Source: Mya arenaria
Lineage: Eukaryota > Mollusca > Bivalvia > Myida > Myidae
Assembly (NCBI RefSeq): GCF_026914265.1
Contig: NC_069123.1
Coordinates: 30,628,678-30,692,677 of the forward strand
Direction: 5' to 3'
DNA length: 64,000 bases
The stretch's first letter is position 1. Every line of letters begins with the position of its first letter. The notes beneath the pieces are model-generated. The model ran no database searches and was not told the DNA's origin. It saw nothing but the letters and a program-made list of their open reading frames with translations. A program made the translations under genes and the position numbers. Shown piece after piece: positions 36,001 through 47,237 of the stretch.

Positions 36001-36687
36001 ACAAGTCGACTGATCCATACCAATGTAAAATATATTCTTCAACTGTTACTCCACAAAATTCACAGTGACACTGTTAAATAAAACTACAAAAGTTACACAT
36101 TAATAATTTTAGCCAAAACCTTTCTCTTATTTCACTTAAGTATTAAATGAAACACAATTAATCAGTCTTATTCAGATTGACTTCTGTCAATAAGGCATCG
36201 CCATTTTGAACCTATCTAGGAGGTGCCCGTTAACTTCCCGCTCAATATACTTAGTGCTGGGATCTGCCATTCTTGACAAGGAAAACAACAAGTGGGTTAT
36301 GGACGCGTAGAGTCGCAAAAAAATTAAAATTGTCAAAGACTCTGAAGCGGCTGTTTATATGGACTACTATATGTCCCATAACGTGATAAACACCTAAAAT
36401 GTCACTCTGAATCATATTTTCTGGTGTCAGTGAATTAATGTAGTGATTCGTGAAGTTAAGCAGCTAGACAAAATGTGGCTCTGAATATTATTTTCTGGTG
36501 TCAGTTAATTAACTTTCCTTTTTAATATTTTATTAACCCATTTAAGGTGATGATTCTTGAAGTTAAACCAACAAAACCTCTGTAGTTTTGTTAAATACCT
36601 GTCAACTTGATTTCGAATTATGCTTTTCATGAAGCCATGCTTCATATCTATTCGCTGGGCTCTTGAAGTTGACATTTTAATGATCAC
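30080..36687 (-). CDS. C2orf68: C2orf68 (UPF0561) family protein, with a Gln-rich insertion
   Basis: Four exons on the minus strand: 36599-36687, 32202-32776, 31268-31350 and 30080-30202. Junction phases agree (2, 1, 0). Using the ATG at 36675 the protein has 285 residues; an in-frame ATG at 36687 would add four. Residues 8-34 (RIDMKHGFMKSIIRNQ, then DSYDKEVK) match, from memory, human C2orf68 RLDMNHGFVHHIRRNQ and DDYDKKVK. Residues 53-62 (KKPDAAVYVP) match its RKPDLQVYLP. The C-terminal FKFEFEDKDGKVY and LPPHMVKTLENILQKEIDKR fit its C-terminal block. Human C2orf68 is about 166 residues, so this form is longer, mainly through a Ser/Asn-rich and then Gln-rich linker (about 70-215). The family has no established function that I know of. 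KPDxxVYVP resembles exon-junction-complex binding motifs (UPF3, SMG6, R3HCC1), but that is only likeness. Exon 1 rests on splice phase plus homology. Confidence 0.85.
30652..31028 (+). repeat. MITE family 1, copy 3
   Basis: The left end TTAAAGTGACACTCTTATTC is clear. The right end is eroded (CTTATTAAGGACTACATCTT). The interior matches the other family 1 copies. It lies in the last intron of the C2orf68 homologue. Confidence 0.75.
31029..31170 (+). repeat. Dispersed repeat fragment (GCATAACTCAATCATT type)
   Basis: AGAGCATAACTCAATCATTA, then CATAGTTATGAGCCTTGTGA and TACCAAGTTTCATGTGA. This is the same order of blocks as at 18.85-19.1 kb and 49.3-49.5 kb. Confidence 0.5.
32777..36598 (-). other. 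First intron of the C2orf68 homologue
   Basis: 3.8 kb of AT-rich, CpG-poor sequence with no other gene seen. It contains the fold-back element at 35081-35440. The 122-codon ORF at 34595-34963 has no recognisable motif and lies on the opposite strand. Confidence 0.5.
35081..35440. repeat. Fold-back MITE family 3, copy 2
   Basis: The ends TAGCTGCTCTCTCACAGATC and AATCTGTGAGAGTGCAGCTT are inverted, and the inner arms (GACAAAAGATCAGACCGCAG and inverse) pair. It matches the copy at 14799-15178 along its length. Confidence 0.8.
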
Positions 36688-37320
36688 ACTAAAGAGAAAT
36701 TAGTAAAATCATCTGGATTTTTATCGTAAATATAACATTTCCTGAGAAATACGTCATTCATTTTTGTGTAGATCAGGATATAACGGCGATTGAACGAAAA
36801 GAAAAACAGCAAACGGTATTTCGCTTTGCAAAAATTTCAAGCAAATTACGTGATCAAAACCATGTTTCATTTTAAATAATGATTAATTTGAAAAAAAAGA
36901 CTTAGATTTTATGAAACTTTAATACTATGTTTTATAAATATTATAAAAATGATTACTTTTCACCAAATACGAACATAGAGTTCAATTATTTGTAGACCTA
37001 CGTTTGGCAAAGATGTAGCTTTTCGTTTTGTCAAGATAGAGAGAGAGAGCACTGTTTGGAAAATAAATCAAAGAGTTGCCATTTATGGCATTTTTAATGC
37101 GGAAATAGCTTCATAAAAAGTTAAGAACCAATCGGAACACTTCGGCCAGTATCCAACGACTAAATATTATCTCGAACCTTTCCGGAGATGGCCGAGTTGT
37201 TACGATTGGTTAAGAACGCGGAAAGGAGTATTGTGTAATCTACACTACTCATACGCTACAATAGACAATGAATTAAATTGCATTACTCCCCTTTAATCAT
37301 AAACTCAATAAATCTTTAAA
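36688..37320. other. Promoter-side flank of the C2orf68 homologue
   Basis: CpG frequency rises again from about 36.2 kb, so exon 1 and this flank lie outside the depleted domain, as expected for an unmethylated promoter. No clear TATA box. A GAGAGAGAGAG run lies near 37038-37049. No other gene seen. Confidence 0.4.
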
Positions 37321-38870
37321 TACTATATACTGATGCTGTACTCTTTAATAACATTTGATAATCGGATTTCACACAGTATAACATGTAATCAGAACTTTGT
37401 GTCTGTTTACATATCACACTCATCCCAAGGAAAACAACAAAAAATAAGTGCGGTGACAGTTATCAAAGTTTTGATTTATGCAACTATTGTTTTAATCTTA
37501 AAGGTTAATCATCCAGTTTCAAACGCATCAGAGCACATGTACTCGGTAAGCGAAACGAAAAAAATGACATATATCTAAATCATATCAAAGTAAAAAAGAA
37601 ACACAAAAAAAACAATAAGATAATGACCGATGACCTGATTTGTGTGGTTCCAAACTCATTTCAACAAACGAGAACGATATTGTACTATCCTGTATTTGTT
37701 CTATTGAAATTTACGACAGGAGTAAATCAACATCGCTTATCTCTTCATCAAAATATATGTAGATATCCAGGCTCAAACCATATTGACCCATTGACCCATT
37801 GTGGTGTCATTGACTGGTGAAGTTTCAACGTCGAATTCCCTTATGAGTAGAATATGTGATAAATATAATTTAAGACGCCAGTTCTGAGACATGGAGCCGA
37901 AAGTAACGTGTTACGGAATGACAGTAGTTTGAAATATATTTAGAAACAAGCACTCACTGATTTAAGTGTGTACAAGTTTAGATAGTTTTCATAGTTCTTT
38001 TTTTTGCTTCGATCAAGATATTTGGTTTTAACGCAATGGAAGACATGTATTCTGTACTCATTACATAGCTGACTATTGTTAACATATTATGCAAAAATGG
38101 TTTACGTATATATGTAGGTAATGCATTTGCTTTTGTTCCAAGCATCTAATAAAGTAAGATAAATCTTATAAAATGTATTTAGTTAAAAGGAGGGGTATTT
38201 TTCGATGAAATCCGACATGTTCTCTAGATAAGGCACTTTATTGATGTGACGACATGAAAAGCCCCTCTTATTAATACCGCTCAACTACTCTACTACGCAG
38301 TTGTAAAAATACTTGGAAGAAAAGCTCATACAGTTTATGGGGATATTTAAATCGACATTCTCGAGATAAGGGCATGTAAATATTTGATTCATGAAATTCA
38401 AAGTAGGTGCATTTTTCAAAAACAAGGCCTCATGCACATAAGTATATAGTTATCAGGTTACAGAATCGTAATGCATGTATGACCTACACATCGCACTGTC
38501 ATGAGCTGTGTCATCGTGTAGCTAGTTTAAAGATAAAAAATATTGTCATAACCTTGGTGTCGTTGTCGGCATCGTGGTCAACGGCGTCGTCGGCGTGCAA
38601 AATGTTCAACATTTGCTTGGCTTTACTCGAGATGTTAATTCAAAATTGTTTCTAATTTACACATGCATAACAAGGTCCATAAACCTCGCTTTAAAAATGA
38701 GTCATTTTCGACCCATTTTTTGGTAAATGGATACTTATGAGTACTACACTTTTATCATAATGTAACGTGTTAAAGAAATGACCACAAACTGGTTGAAATT
38801 TCCATTAAGACTCTTAACTGATCGAGTATCCGCGACGGTGTGAAAAAAATAAACTTGTTTTTTTTTAATT
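37321..38870. other. Left end of the alpha-kinase tandem array, intergenic
   Basis: This stretch belongs to the duplicated units, not to unique DNA. TCAACATCGCTTATCTCTTC near 37725 matches 43.29, 48.89, 50.70 and 55.51 kb. The block 38281-38920 (CTACGCAGTTGTAAAAATAC through GACGTATCATAACAGTAA) matches 47238-47870. A GTCGTTGTCGGCATCGTGGT CpG-rich patch lies near 38561. No gene seen. Confidence 0.55.
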
Positions 38871-38873
38871 GTT

Positions 38874-38879
38874 TTTATT
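38874..38879 (-). terminator. Candidate polyadenylation signal, alpha-kinase copy A
   Basis: AATAAA on the gene strand, about 680 nt after the stop. The equivalent site is kept in copies B, C and D at 655-680 nt after their stops, within conserved flanking sequence (GACGGTG-AAAAAATAAA nearby). Confidence 0.45.
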
Positions 38880-39555
38880 TTTCTATTTGCATTCTGATCA
38901 TGATCGACGTATCATAACAGTAAAAGCATATGTGAAACTATTTGGATGCAAGGAAGGCAGCTTTACAGTGTGCGGGGACAATGTGTAGTTCAGCTTATCA
39001 TTTCAGTATAGTAAAAACAAAACTGATTTATAAACATGTTATTACAACACTGTTAGGACTATTAGTCACACTTGTTGTCAACATATTACGCAGAGGAAGA
39101 ACTGTAAATATAGAGGAAACCACTGCACCTGACAAACCAAATTCACAAAAGCCGTGGTCGGGAGTTAATCTCGGGACGCCTTGGTTATATATATAAAAGT
39201 TATGTGCTAACCAACCTATCTTGAGATTATTTATCCCCCATTACGTCTGTCCAGTTTCCAGCGTTTCTGATTACTAAACTTTCAGACATCTTAGTTTACT
39301 CACGTGATAATGGTAGACACGTCTAATGTCTGGTTTTTGTATTCAACACTGTCTTCTGTCTTAATATTTCGGTTGAACTTACAAGATATTAGAATTTGTC
39401 TTAAAACATTGTTTGGTAAAAAGCCTGTCTTGAATTTTTTTCAGAAAAGATTAAGGCAAGGATCAAGACTTAGACAGTCCGAAAGACCAATACTTTCAAA
39501 GTCCACAGGTGGAGATAGATAAGGCTGTAAACTAGCCTAACATTGCTAAGACGAT

Positions 39556-40876
39556 TCAGCGATCTGGGAACAAAATTGAATAACGTGGCGGTCTGTCTTC
39601 ATCTAATCTCCTAGGCCCCTTTGCTGTATACCCTGGTTTTACAAAGTCTTGACAGAGGTACGTACACACATGGTTTGCAAAGAACGAGGTGATACCTTTC
39701 GCCCCCTTGTCGGATTCTCCAAATGTTTCGCTGTTCGAGTGAATCACCGGGTTTGTAAACACAAACTTTCCGTTGTCAAGAACACCCTGGAGGTTACATA
39801 TCACAAACTGACCGCCACTTTCTTGGTACGAAAAATGGCAAAATGCTGCAGGCAGTGCTGACATTTCATGTGTTGCATATCCTGTTGTATCGATGTATGT
39901 GATAAAATCGCCTTTTAACCGACGTTCGATAACTACAGCTTCATCCTCCGAGAAAGTCTTGTTGAAATTCCAGAAGAAACGAGCAAACATCTGGAAGTCG
40001 GATTGAGTGTCCATGATCGCTACCTCTGGTGCAAGAAATTCCACCTGCAATAAGACAGTCATTTTAGATCCATGGAATATGTAGTTTGGAGCTTTAATGT
40101 TTAACATGGGTTATAGAAGTAGACAGGGCATCTTACACATTGTTTCTGCATGCACTAAAACTATGCATATCCCGTGTCAATTTGATCATAAAGGTCTGAA
40201 ATAATGTTCATATTAAAATTACGGTGGTAAAAAGATTTTAACAACATTACTTTTGTGCGTTACCTTAGGTCGGGCCTTCGTGGTACCAAGATAGCTGTTA
40301 AAAGGTTCGATGAACTGCCGTGTCCGATAAAACACAGCCTTATAGTGTCTCCAGTCCCTAGTCCCGGCATGGGCATATGTAAAGACCTTCACAATCACAC
40401 TCTCCTGCGATTCGCATGACCGCTGCTTGATTGCCACTCCCTAAAACATATGAGAACGGAAAACATTGGACTGTTCAGAACCTTTTTAAAGTTAGCAACA
40501 TTTTTAACGTCAAAGTTTCAATAAGAAGTGAAAATACAATTGATATATGCAAATAATAATAATGATAATAATCACGACAAATTTAAAACATCTCCACTCC
40601 TCTTTTATTTTTACAGTTTTAATATGCATTTCTCGTCAACAATGACTTATCATTTTTTTGCGTTATAACGAAAACTTTAATATTTTTTTTATTTTTTCAA
40701 AGGTCGTTCAATGACATATTTTCACAATTTCTGATGGAAAAATCCTTTGCATGCGATGCATTCAAAGTACAAACCTTAAACAAAATAAATTTGTCTCCTT
40801 TATATTTAGGTTTGCATTTAAAATAACAAATATTTCCCTCCTCTGAAACCCAAGTACTATGTTCCACTTGAAGCAT
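39556..40876 (-). CDS. Alpha-kinase-domain protein, copy A (predicted pseudokinase)
   Basis: Three exons, minus strand: 40775-40876 (ATG), 40264-40440 and 39556-40044 (stop). All introns are phase 0 with GT-AG ends; total 255 residues, which is essentially one alpha-kinase domain (eEF2K, MHCK and TRPM7 family of atypical Ser/Thr kinases). Seen: GVAIKQR after a Phe/Gly lead-in; VIVKVF with the ATP-binding Lys (52); IERRLKGDF (132-140); AFCHFSYQESGGQFVICN; FGESDKGAKGI, the glycine-rich loop (201-211); and the zinc set His195, His218, Cys220, Cys224 (HVCTYLC). The family motif DLQG or DIQG reads NLQG (Asn177) and TDP reads TNP (Asn191), so both acidic residues needed for catalysis and metal binding are Asn while the Gln (179) stays. 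Catalysis is therefore doubtful; binding or scaffolding is possible. No signal peptide, membrane helix or extra domain. It is the first of four similar genes in tandem. Confidence 0.85.
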
Positions 40877-41099
40877 TATGCTTCTTGCTTATACGGTAGA
40901 AACGTGGAAATGAAATCTGTACTCTCTTTTCTTTCCTTATGTATGCCAATATGATAGTTATTCTTAGAATTTTGGAAATCCGTCAGTTTTGTCAATACGT
41001 AAACTCAGTTTACGCGCTGCAAGATAGCTGTTTAAAAAGTTGTTTTTTTATTATTATGTGTCGGCATTTCAAACCTATGGCAAACCAAGATCGACGAGT

Positions 41100-42690
41100 G
41101 GTGAAGGCCAATGGTTGTTTGTAATCCCCCCAGTCCAACAAGAGGCATTACTGAACCATACTTAAAGTAAGAGTAATGGGCCTTGCCTTATCTGTTCGTA
41201 TCGTTCCGTGTAACGTATGTGGCCAGTTTTATTTTAATCTCTTGAATAGAATATTGTGTTACGGCCAAGGTCAATGTTGTGCACGTCGACGACGCAAACC
41301 CCAAGGCTTATTTAATACCTTCCCCATTTCCAATCAAAGAAAGACTAGCTAAAAATAAAAATAGAACGACTGGAACCACTTTTTTTCTCGGTATTTGTAG
41401 GTAAGCAATTTCCTCTTCGGCGAAACCTAAGTATTGTTTCCCACTTATATCGTTGCACACTATTTCATTCCTTAGGAATTATATGTTTTACTTTCTCAGT
41501 ATTTTATAAACTGGGTCTTGCTTTGTCCTTGAACTTTAAACATACGAATTAATCTACGTGTAAGCTATATAAGGAAGGAATTCAATTCCGACAATTTTGC
41601 TATTTATATAGTTATCAGTCTGAGATGAACACTTTCAAATTCATGACATGACAAGCCAGATAGTTTGTCAATAACTTGACGTGGTGGAATGAAAAATTAG
41701 GTACTTTCCCATTCATACCCAAGTTATTGTGCTCGGTTTGATTAAAAAGATTCGACATATAAGCCCAAATATATGTTTTAGCGACTGGCTGAGGATTTTG
41801 TAAGAAATATTGAAATGATCAAATTAAATGTTTATATATTTAAAACATTATTTCATAACAAAAAGGGTAAAACTAAATTATTTTTTACGAATAAAATAAA
41901 TATCTTGATGTTTTTATTTCAAAATGTGTCATAATTTATATTATTCTTTCAAACACGTTGAAATCCACCAATACAGACATTTAATGGAGTTTTGATTCTG
42001 AAATTTGAATCTTGACAAAAATCAAATGCCCTTTGACTTGTGGCAAAATAAGTATTGCTGTAATTTAAAATGAAAACACGTTTAACTCAATGAATGATAA
42101 CTCTACAGTAGCAAGAATAAATATATCCTTTAACGTATGGGAATAACGTCAATCATAGTAAAGAAACGTCAATAATCATGGTAATACAAGATGCATTTTT
42201 GAAGCATGATCTTGAGCCTTTAAATATATGCATAAACTACTGCATGCAAGTATTATGTGAAGGTTAGTGTCTATTTGTAGATATTTATGAACATTGATCG
42301 CTAAGTATGGCACAGACGAACAAACGATTAGTTTTCATATGGAGACCTTAAAAAAGATAAGTTATTAACATATATACTACATGTAGTTGAAAATGGCTTT
42401 GATCCTGACTTAGCCCCGCCTTATTGACGTACGGCTTTCTCTCAGTCGACCAGTACTGCAACAGCATTTGTCCAAAAATATGTTTTATTTGAATTTAGTA
42501 TGTTGATTTTGTTGAAAGCTATATTAATTCAACCATTTGTTCAATCCCTTAAGGTTTCGATTAACAGTTTCTAAATTGCATTTGATTTGTATGTATTTTC
42601 ATCAAAGTCAATGGAAATAAAAAAAAATCAGAAATTATTACGTTATTTTATCATATAACAAGTGAGAGACCTAAATAAGGAAAGAGACTT
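41100..42690. other. Intergenic unit sequence upstream of copy A
   Basis: 41130-41310 (CCAGTCCAACAAGAGGCATT through GTGCACGTCGACGACG) matches 61200-61375 next to remnant E. 41820-42010 matches about 47.9-48.05 kb and 50.2-50.35 kb. These are shared parts of the duplicated units. No gene seen. Confidence 0.5.
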
Positions 42691-43073
42691 ATGATGCACT
42701 CTTACTCCCAAATAAGATTTACTACAATTAGTAATATTGTTTTAATATTCCAAAAAGGATAAATAAATGTCGAAAACAATGGTTCTTATGAAGCATACCG
42801 AGTTGAATTTGAAAGAAATGAGCATAAAACACTTTTATTCTACCTTATAAGATAATGTTAGACCACAGTAAATCATTTAGCATTCACCATGCAATCATTT
42901 AATATTTTTGCGCTTTCAGCTATTAAATGCGGTTACAATCTTGTAATCAGTAATCAATATTTTGCCATAAATGCATTACTAGTATTTAGTAAGTAGTTAA
43001 AGATTTATCAGTCATAATTGATGTTTGTTATACATGTGTATGCATGGATTTTGAATAAGAGTGTCACTTTAAG
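42691..43073 (-). repeat. MITE family 1, copy 4
   Basis: The ends GATGCACTCTTACTCCCAAA and TTTTGAATAAGAGTGTCACT are inverted and the interior is collinear with the other copies. It lies between alpha-kinase copies A and B. Confidence 0.8.
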
Positions 43074-43440
43074 TTATGAAAAAACGTTTTATGAATACCG
43101 GCCCTGCAATTTCAACTGCATTTCTGCTGATTTTATACGCGGATAAGACATTCCAATGTATTCCAATTCATGGAAAGTGAGATATGATGAGATATACGAC
43201 CTTGTTTTGCGTGATTCAAACATAATCCAAATAAAAAGCCAACATTTATACACTATATGTTCTGCTGAAATGAGGTAAATTTGTCAATGAGTCAACAACG
43301 CTTATCTCTACCAAAATAAACCGTAGATATAAATACTTAAAACGTTGGCCGTTTTTTTTTTCGACATTAACCTATATATTGCAAATTTCAACGTGGGATC
43401 TGAATGGAAATATTGTGCGCAATGTTTCCTTAAATGGATA

Positions 43441-43813
43441 TTTAACGTGACACTCTTATTCTTAATCCATACAATCACATGTATAACAAACATCAATTTT
43501 AAGGGATAAACCTTTAACTACTTACTAAATAATGCATTTATAGAAAATGCTAATAATTGATAACAAGATTGTAACCGTGTATTTAATAGCAGAAAGCGCA
43601 AACATATTAAATGATTGGTGAATGCTAAATGATTTACAGTGGTCTACTATAGTCTCATAAAGTAGAAATACCATGCTTTATGTTCATTTCTTTCAAATTA
43701 AACTCGGTATCCTTCAAAAGAATCATTGTTTTCGACATTTTTTAATCCCTTTTGGAATATTAAAACAATATTACTAATTATGGTAAATCTGGGAGTAAGA
43801 TTGCATCTTTAAG
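43441..43813 (+). repeat. MITE family 1, copy 5
   Basis: The ends TTTAACGTGACACTCTTATT and GGGAGTAAGATTGCATCTTT are inverted; opposite orientation to copy 4, which lies 370 bp away. The interior matches. Confidence 0.8.
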
Positions 43814-44224
43814 GTATGGAGCGGTTACGAATGTTTAGTGGAAGGTCAGATGGAGGATGGAATGACAACAAAATGCATTTTACTAAATCCGCCTCCAACT
43901 AAGAAGGGAATAATAAGTATGAAGGATCACATTCACTTGACAGGAATTTGAAAATAAAAAATCTAAAAGTTCTAGGGCATTTAATATTTGAAAATAAACA
44001 ACGATTAACTTAGAAATTTTGTTAACTTAAACAACGTCCTGAACAATCGTCGGATTGGCCCAATATATAATATACATGTTTGGTTACCAACAAACCTGAA
44101 CTATGTAGATAAAAGAGAAAGAAACTTTGCAGTGAATGTATACACTTTAAAATGTATTTTCCCTGTGTTAAGGTTTAAACATATATTTACTTGAATGGAG
44201 GAATACTGTACAATGTTAAACATA

Positions 44225-44400
44225 CTCGTTGTCATTGCTCGTGACATTGGCGACGGGCCTAGGCATCGTCGACGATTTCATCATTGATATCGCTAATGAC
44301 ATCGACGACGGCTATAGGCATCGTTGATCATGGCTTAATCATTCGTATCGCTTATGGCATCGTTGATGGTTTCATCATTGGTATCGTTTCGTCGTTTAGG
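44225..44400. repeat. GCATCGTCGACGG minisatellite, block 1
   Basis: Imperfect tandem units built on GGCATCGTCGACGATTTCAT and CATTGATATCGCTAATGACA. It is CpG-rich inside AT-rich DNA. The same satellite, longer, is at 56345-56700 at the equivalent place of another tandem unit. Confidence 0.7.
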
Positions 44401-44668
44401 TATTGTGTATCATAGTTCATAAACCGACCAAAATCTTCTTCCAAACATGTAACTTGTTACGAGGCCCGCAACTCGTGCATTATCAAAATTTCGATCTAGA
44501 CCCATTAACATTGGCTAATGTTTACGAGTATGTAATATCATCAACTACAATACAATATAATATTCTCATCAAATGGACCAGATAGAACAGGGTCTGCTTT
44601 CAATTGGGATTAAAGACATATTGTTCCCGCGACGGTGAACAAATAAAATTTGTATTTTTCAATAGATG

Positions 44669-44674
44669 TTTATT
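44669..44674 (-). terminator. Candidate polyadenylation signal, alpha-kinase copy B
   Basis: AATAAA on the gene strand, about 655 nt after the stop of copy B, at the place equivalent to those of copies A, C and D. Confidence 0.45.
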
Positions 44675-45324
44675 TATTTATTTGTTAATGCATTCATAAG
44701 TTTATCACAAACAGTTATGATGTGAAGCTACTGCAAAATAAACACCGAAATTATCGATGTTTAAAGAAAATCATACAGTGAAATTGTTCATTATATAGAA
44801 AAGCAAACAACACATAAATCTTCAAAAATATATACTTATTGCAATACTATGAACTGACAGGAATCTCATAAAGTAGTTTGGCAACAAAACGTGTTACAAA
44901 GACTTAGTATTCAGGAAGCTTATTATTATTTTTTCAAAACGACGTTCCTCCTCGTAAATTTAGCCATTGTGTTTGAGTTGTCATTATGCAAGTACAAACG
45001 GGCTTCGTGAGCGATAACTGTACAATTCTGAGTCGTCTCCCTTATACCATGGTTTATGTAAAATATCAGTCATTTTCTTTTGTCGACAAACGCATGGTAT
45101 ACAATTCAAATGACCGGTTTCAGTTTTAGTATCCATTCCTGCATTGTGTCTCATGTAAAACGAGCTTGTCTTGGAAATTGGTACGCTGAAAAAGCCTGTC
45201 TTGCATGTATTTAAACATGATTAAGGCGTGGTTCAAGACAAAGACCGGCCAAAAGAATATCAGTTTTAGGTCTTTTAAGGTCTACATGTAGAAATAAATA
45301 AGGCGGTAAACTAGCAAACATAGC

Positions 45325-47126
45325 TTAGACGATTCGGCGATCTGGGAACAAAATTGAGTAACGTGGCGGTCTGTCCTCATCTAATGCTGTAAACTCTTTT
45401 GCTATATGACCTGGTTTTATAAAGTCCTGACAGAGGTACGTACACACATGGTTTTCGAAGAACGTGGCGATACCTTTAGCCCCCTTGTCGGATTCACCAA
45501 ATGTTTCGCTGATCGAGTGAATCACCGGGTTTGTAAACACAAACTTTTCTTTGTCATGAACACCTTGGAGATTGCATATTACAAACTGGACGCCACTTTC
45601 TTGATACGAAAAATGACAAAATGCTGCAGGCAGTGCCGACATTTCATGTGTTGCATGTCCTGTTGTGTGTACGTATGTGATAAAATCGCCTTTCAGCCGA
45701 CGTTCGATAACTACAGCTTCATCCTCCGAGAATATCTTTTTGAAATTCCAGAAGAAACGAGCAAACATTTGGAAGTCGGATTGAGTGTTCATGATCGCCA
45801 TCTCTGGTGTAAGAAATTCAACCTGCAACAAGACAGTCATTTGAGATCCATTGTAGATGTGGTTGGTGGTTTTAATGTTTAAAATGGATTTAAAACATTG
45901 CTTCTTACACCTTTTTGTCTGAATGCACAAAAACTGTGAAAATTATAATCCGTGTCAATATAACCATAAAGGTTGAAACTAACTTTCACATTTAAAAGTA
46001 CGTTTGTAAAAATATCTTAACACAACTGTATACGTTACCTTTGGTCCAGCATTAGTGGTACCAAGATAGCTGTTGAAAGGTTCAGCGAACTGCCTTGCCA
46101 GATGACCTACAGCCTTATAGTGTCCCCAGGTCTTTGTCCCGCCATGGGTATGTCCGAAGACCTTCACAATCACACTCATCGGCGATTTGCACGATCGCTG
46201 CTTGAATGCCACTCCCTATAACATTTGAGAATAGAAAACAAAGTCCTATTGTACAGAACATTAACAACGTTGTTAACTTCATGTTTGTTTACTTTAAAAT
46301 CGTTACTGGTCTGAAGGTTAAATGGAAACACTTGTGATTAGCTGGATTTTTGACAGGAATTGAGAGAACTGTTTCAGCTGTACTTGTTTAGTTAAATATC
46401 TGTTCACAAAATCAAATACTTATAAATGAAACAACGATGTCGTTAATTTAAACAAAGTTCTGTACAATCTGCACATTACTCTACATGGCTTAGTCCTTTC
46501 TTATAAGCTTTATAAAACAACGCTTCTCTTTAAATTCCATTCAACGACATTAAGTATAATATTTGTTTTATAACATTATATTCCAATGTTTTATATCAAA
46601 CTGATATCATTTTAACACTGTCTAGTGCAAGATATGAATACAGGCATAACAAAAAAAATGTTTATGACATTTCAGATGGGTTTTAAGTCAAAAAGTTTAA
46701 ATAAAGCCGATTGAAATAACAATATTGTTTTAAAATATTTTTCCATATATTTACATTATTTGAGAATAATTAAAGACATTACTGTGCCAGTAATTCGTTA
46801 AAATAGACAAGGGATATATGCAAAAACAGTAACCACGAAAAAGTAAAAAAAAATATTTAATTATTTTCAAAGTTTATGCATTTCTCATCAACTAAGATTA
46901 ATCATTTGTTATTGCGTTATAACGAAAACTTCAATACTTTGTCATTATTTCAAAGGTCGTTCAATGATAAATTTACTCAATTGATGATTGTAACATTATT
47001 TGCATGCGATGTATCCAAACTACAAACCTTACCAATATATGTATCTCCTTTATATTTTGGTTTACATTTAAAATTACAAAAATGTCCCTTCTCTGAAATC
47101 CAAGTACTATGATCCGCTTGAAGCAT
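45325..47126 (-). CDS. Alpha-kinase-domain protein, copy B (predicted pseudokinase)
   Basis: Three exons, minus strand: 47028-47126 (ATG; a second in-frame ATG at 47129), 46039-46215 and 45325-45822; 257 residues. Collinear with copy A, with the same phase 0 junctions. Lys51 lies in VIVKVF. The catalytic-site motifs again read CNLQGV (Asn176) and TNPVIHS (Asn190) in place of D-LQG and T-D-P. Zinc residues HVCTYLC and the FGESDKGAKGI loop are kept. Exon 1 ends DTYIGK where copies A and C have a form of FILFK or YMVFK, and the C-terminus is three residues longer than A's. Closest to copy A by exon 1 (MLQ start). It stands about 6.2 kb from A in the same orientation, so it arose by segmental duplication. 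Confidence 0.85.
46262..46480. repeat. Dispersed repeat shared with 20.85 kb
   Basis: It lies in intron 1 of copy B and shares AACAACGTTGTTAACTT, GGAAACACTTGTGATTAGCT and TTTAAACAAAGTTCTGTACA with 20850-21095. It is not seen at this place in copies A and C, so it was inserted after duplication. Confidence 0.5.
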
Positions 47127-47237
47127 CATGCTTCTGGCTTATACGGTAGAAACGTGAAAAAGCATTTTTCTGCTCTTTTCCTTCCTTATTAATGGCGATA
47201 TGATCTTTATTCTTAGAATTTGTAACCTTTGGAAACC

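Noticed and set aside
38942-39196. 84-codon plus-strand ORF with a possible membrane helix
   Set aside because: It falls in the 3' flank of alpha-kinase copy A on the other strand, is not kept open in the sister units, and matches no family I know.
45406-45882. 158-codon plus-strand ORF, and the similar one at 51978-52400
   Set aside because: Both are antisense shadows of the last exon of alpha-kinase copies B and C.
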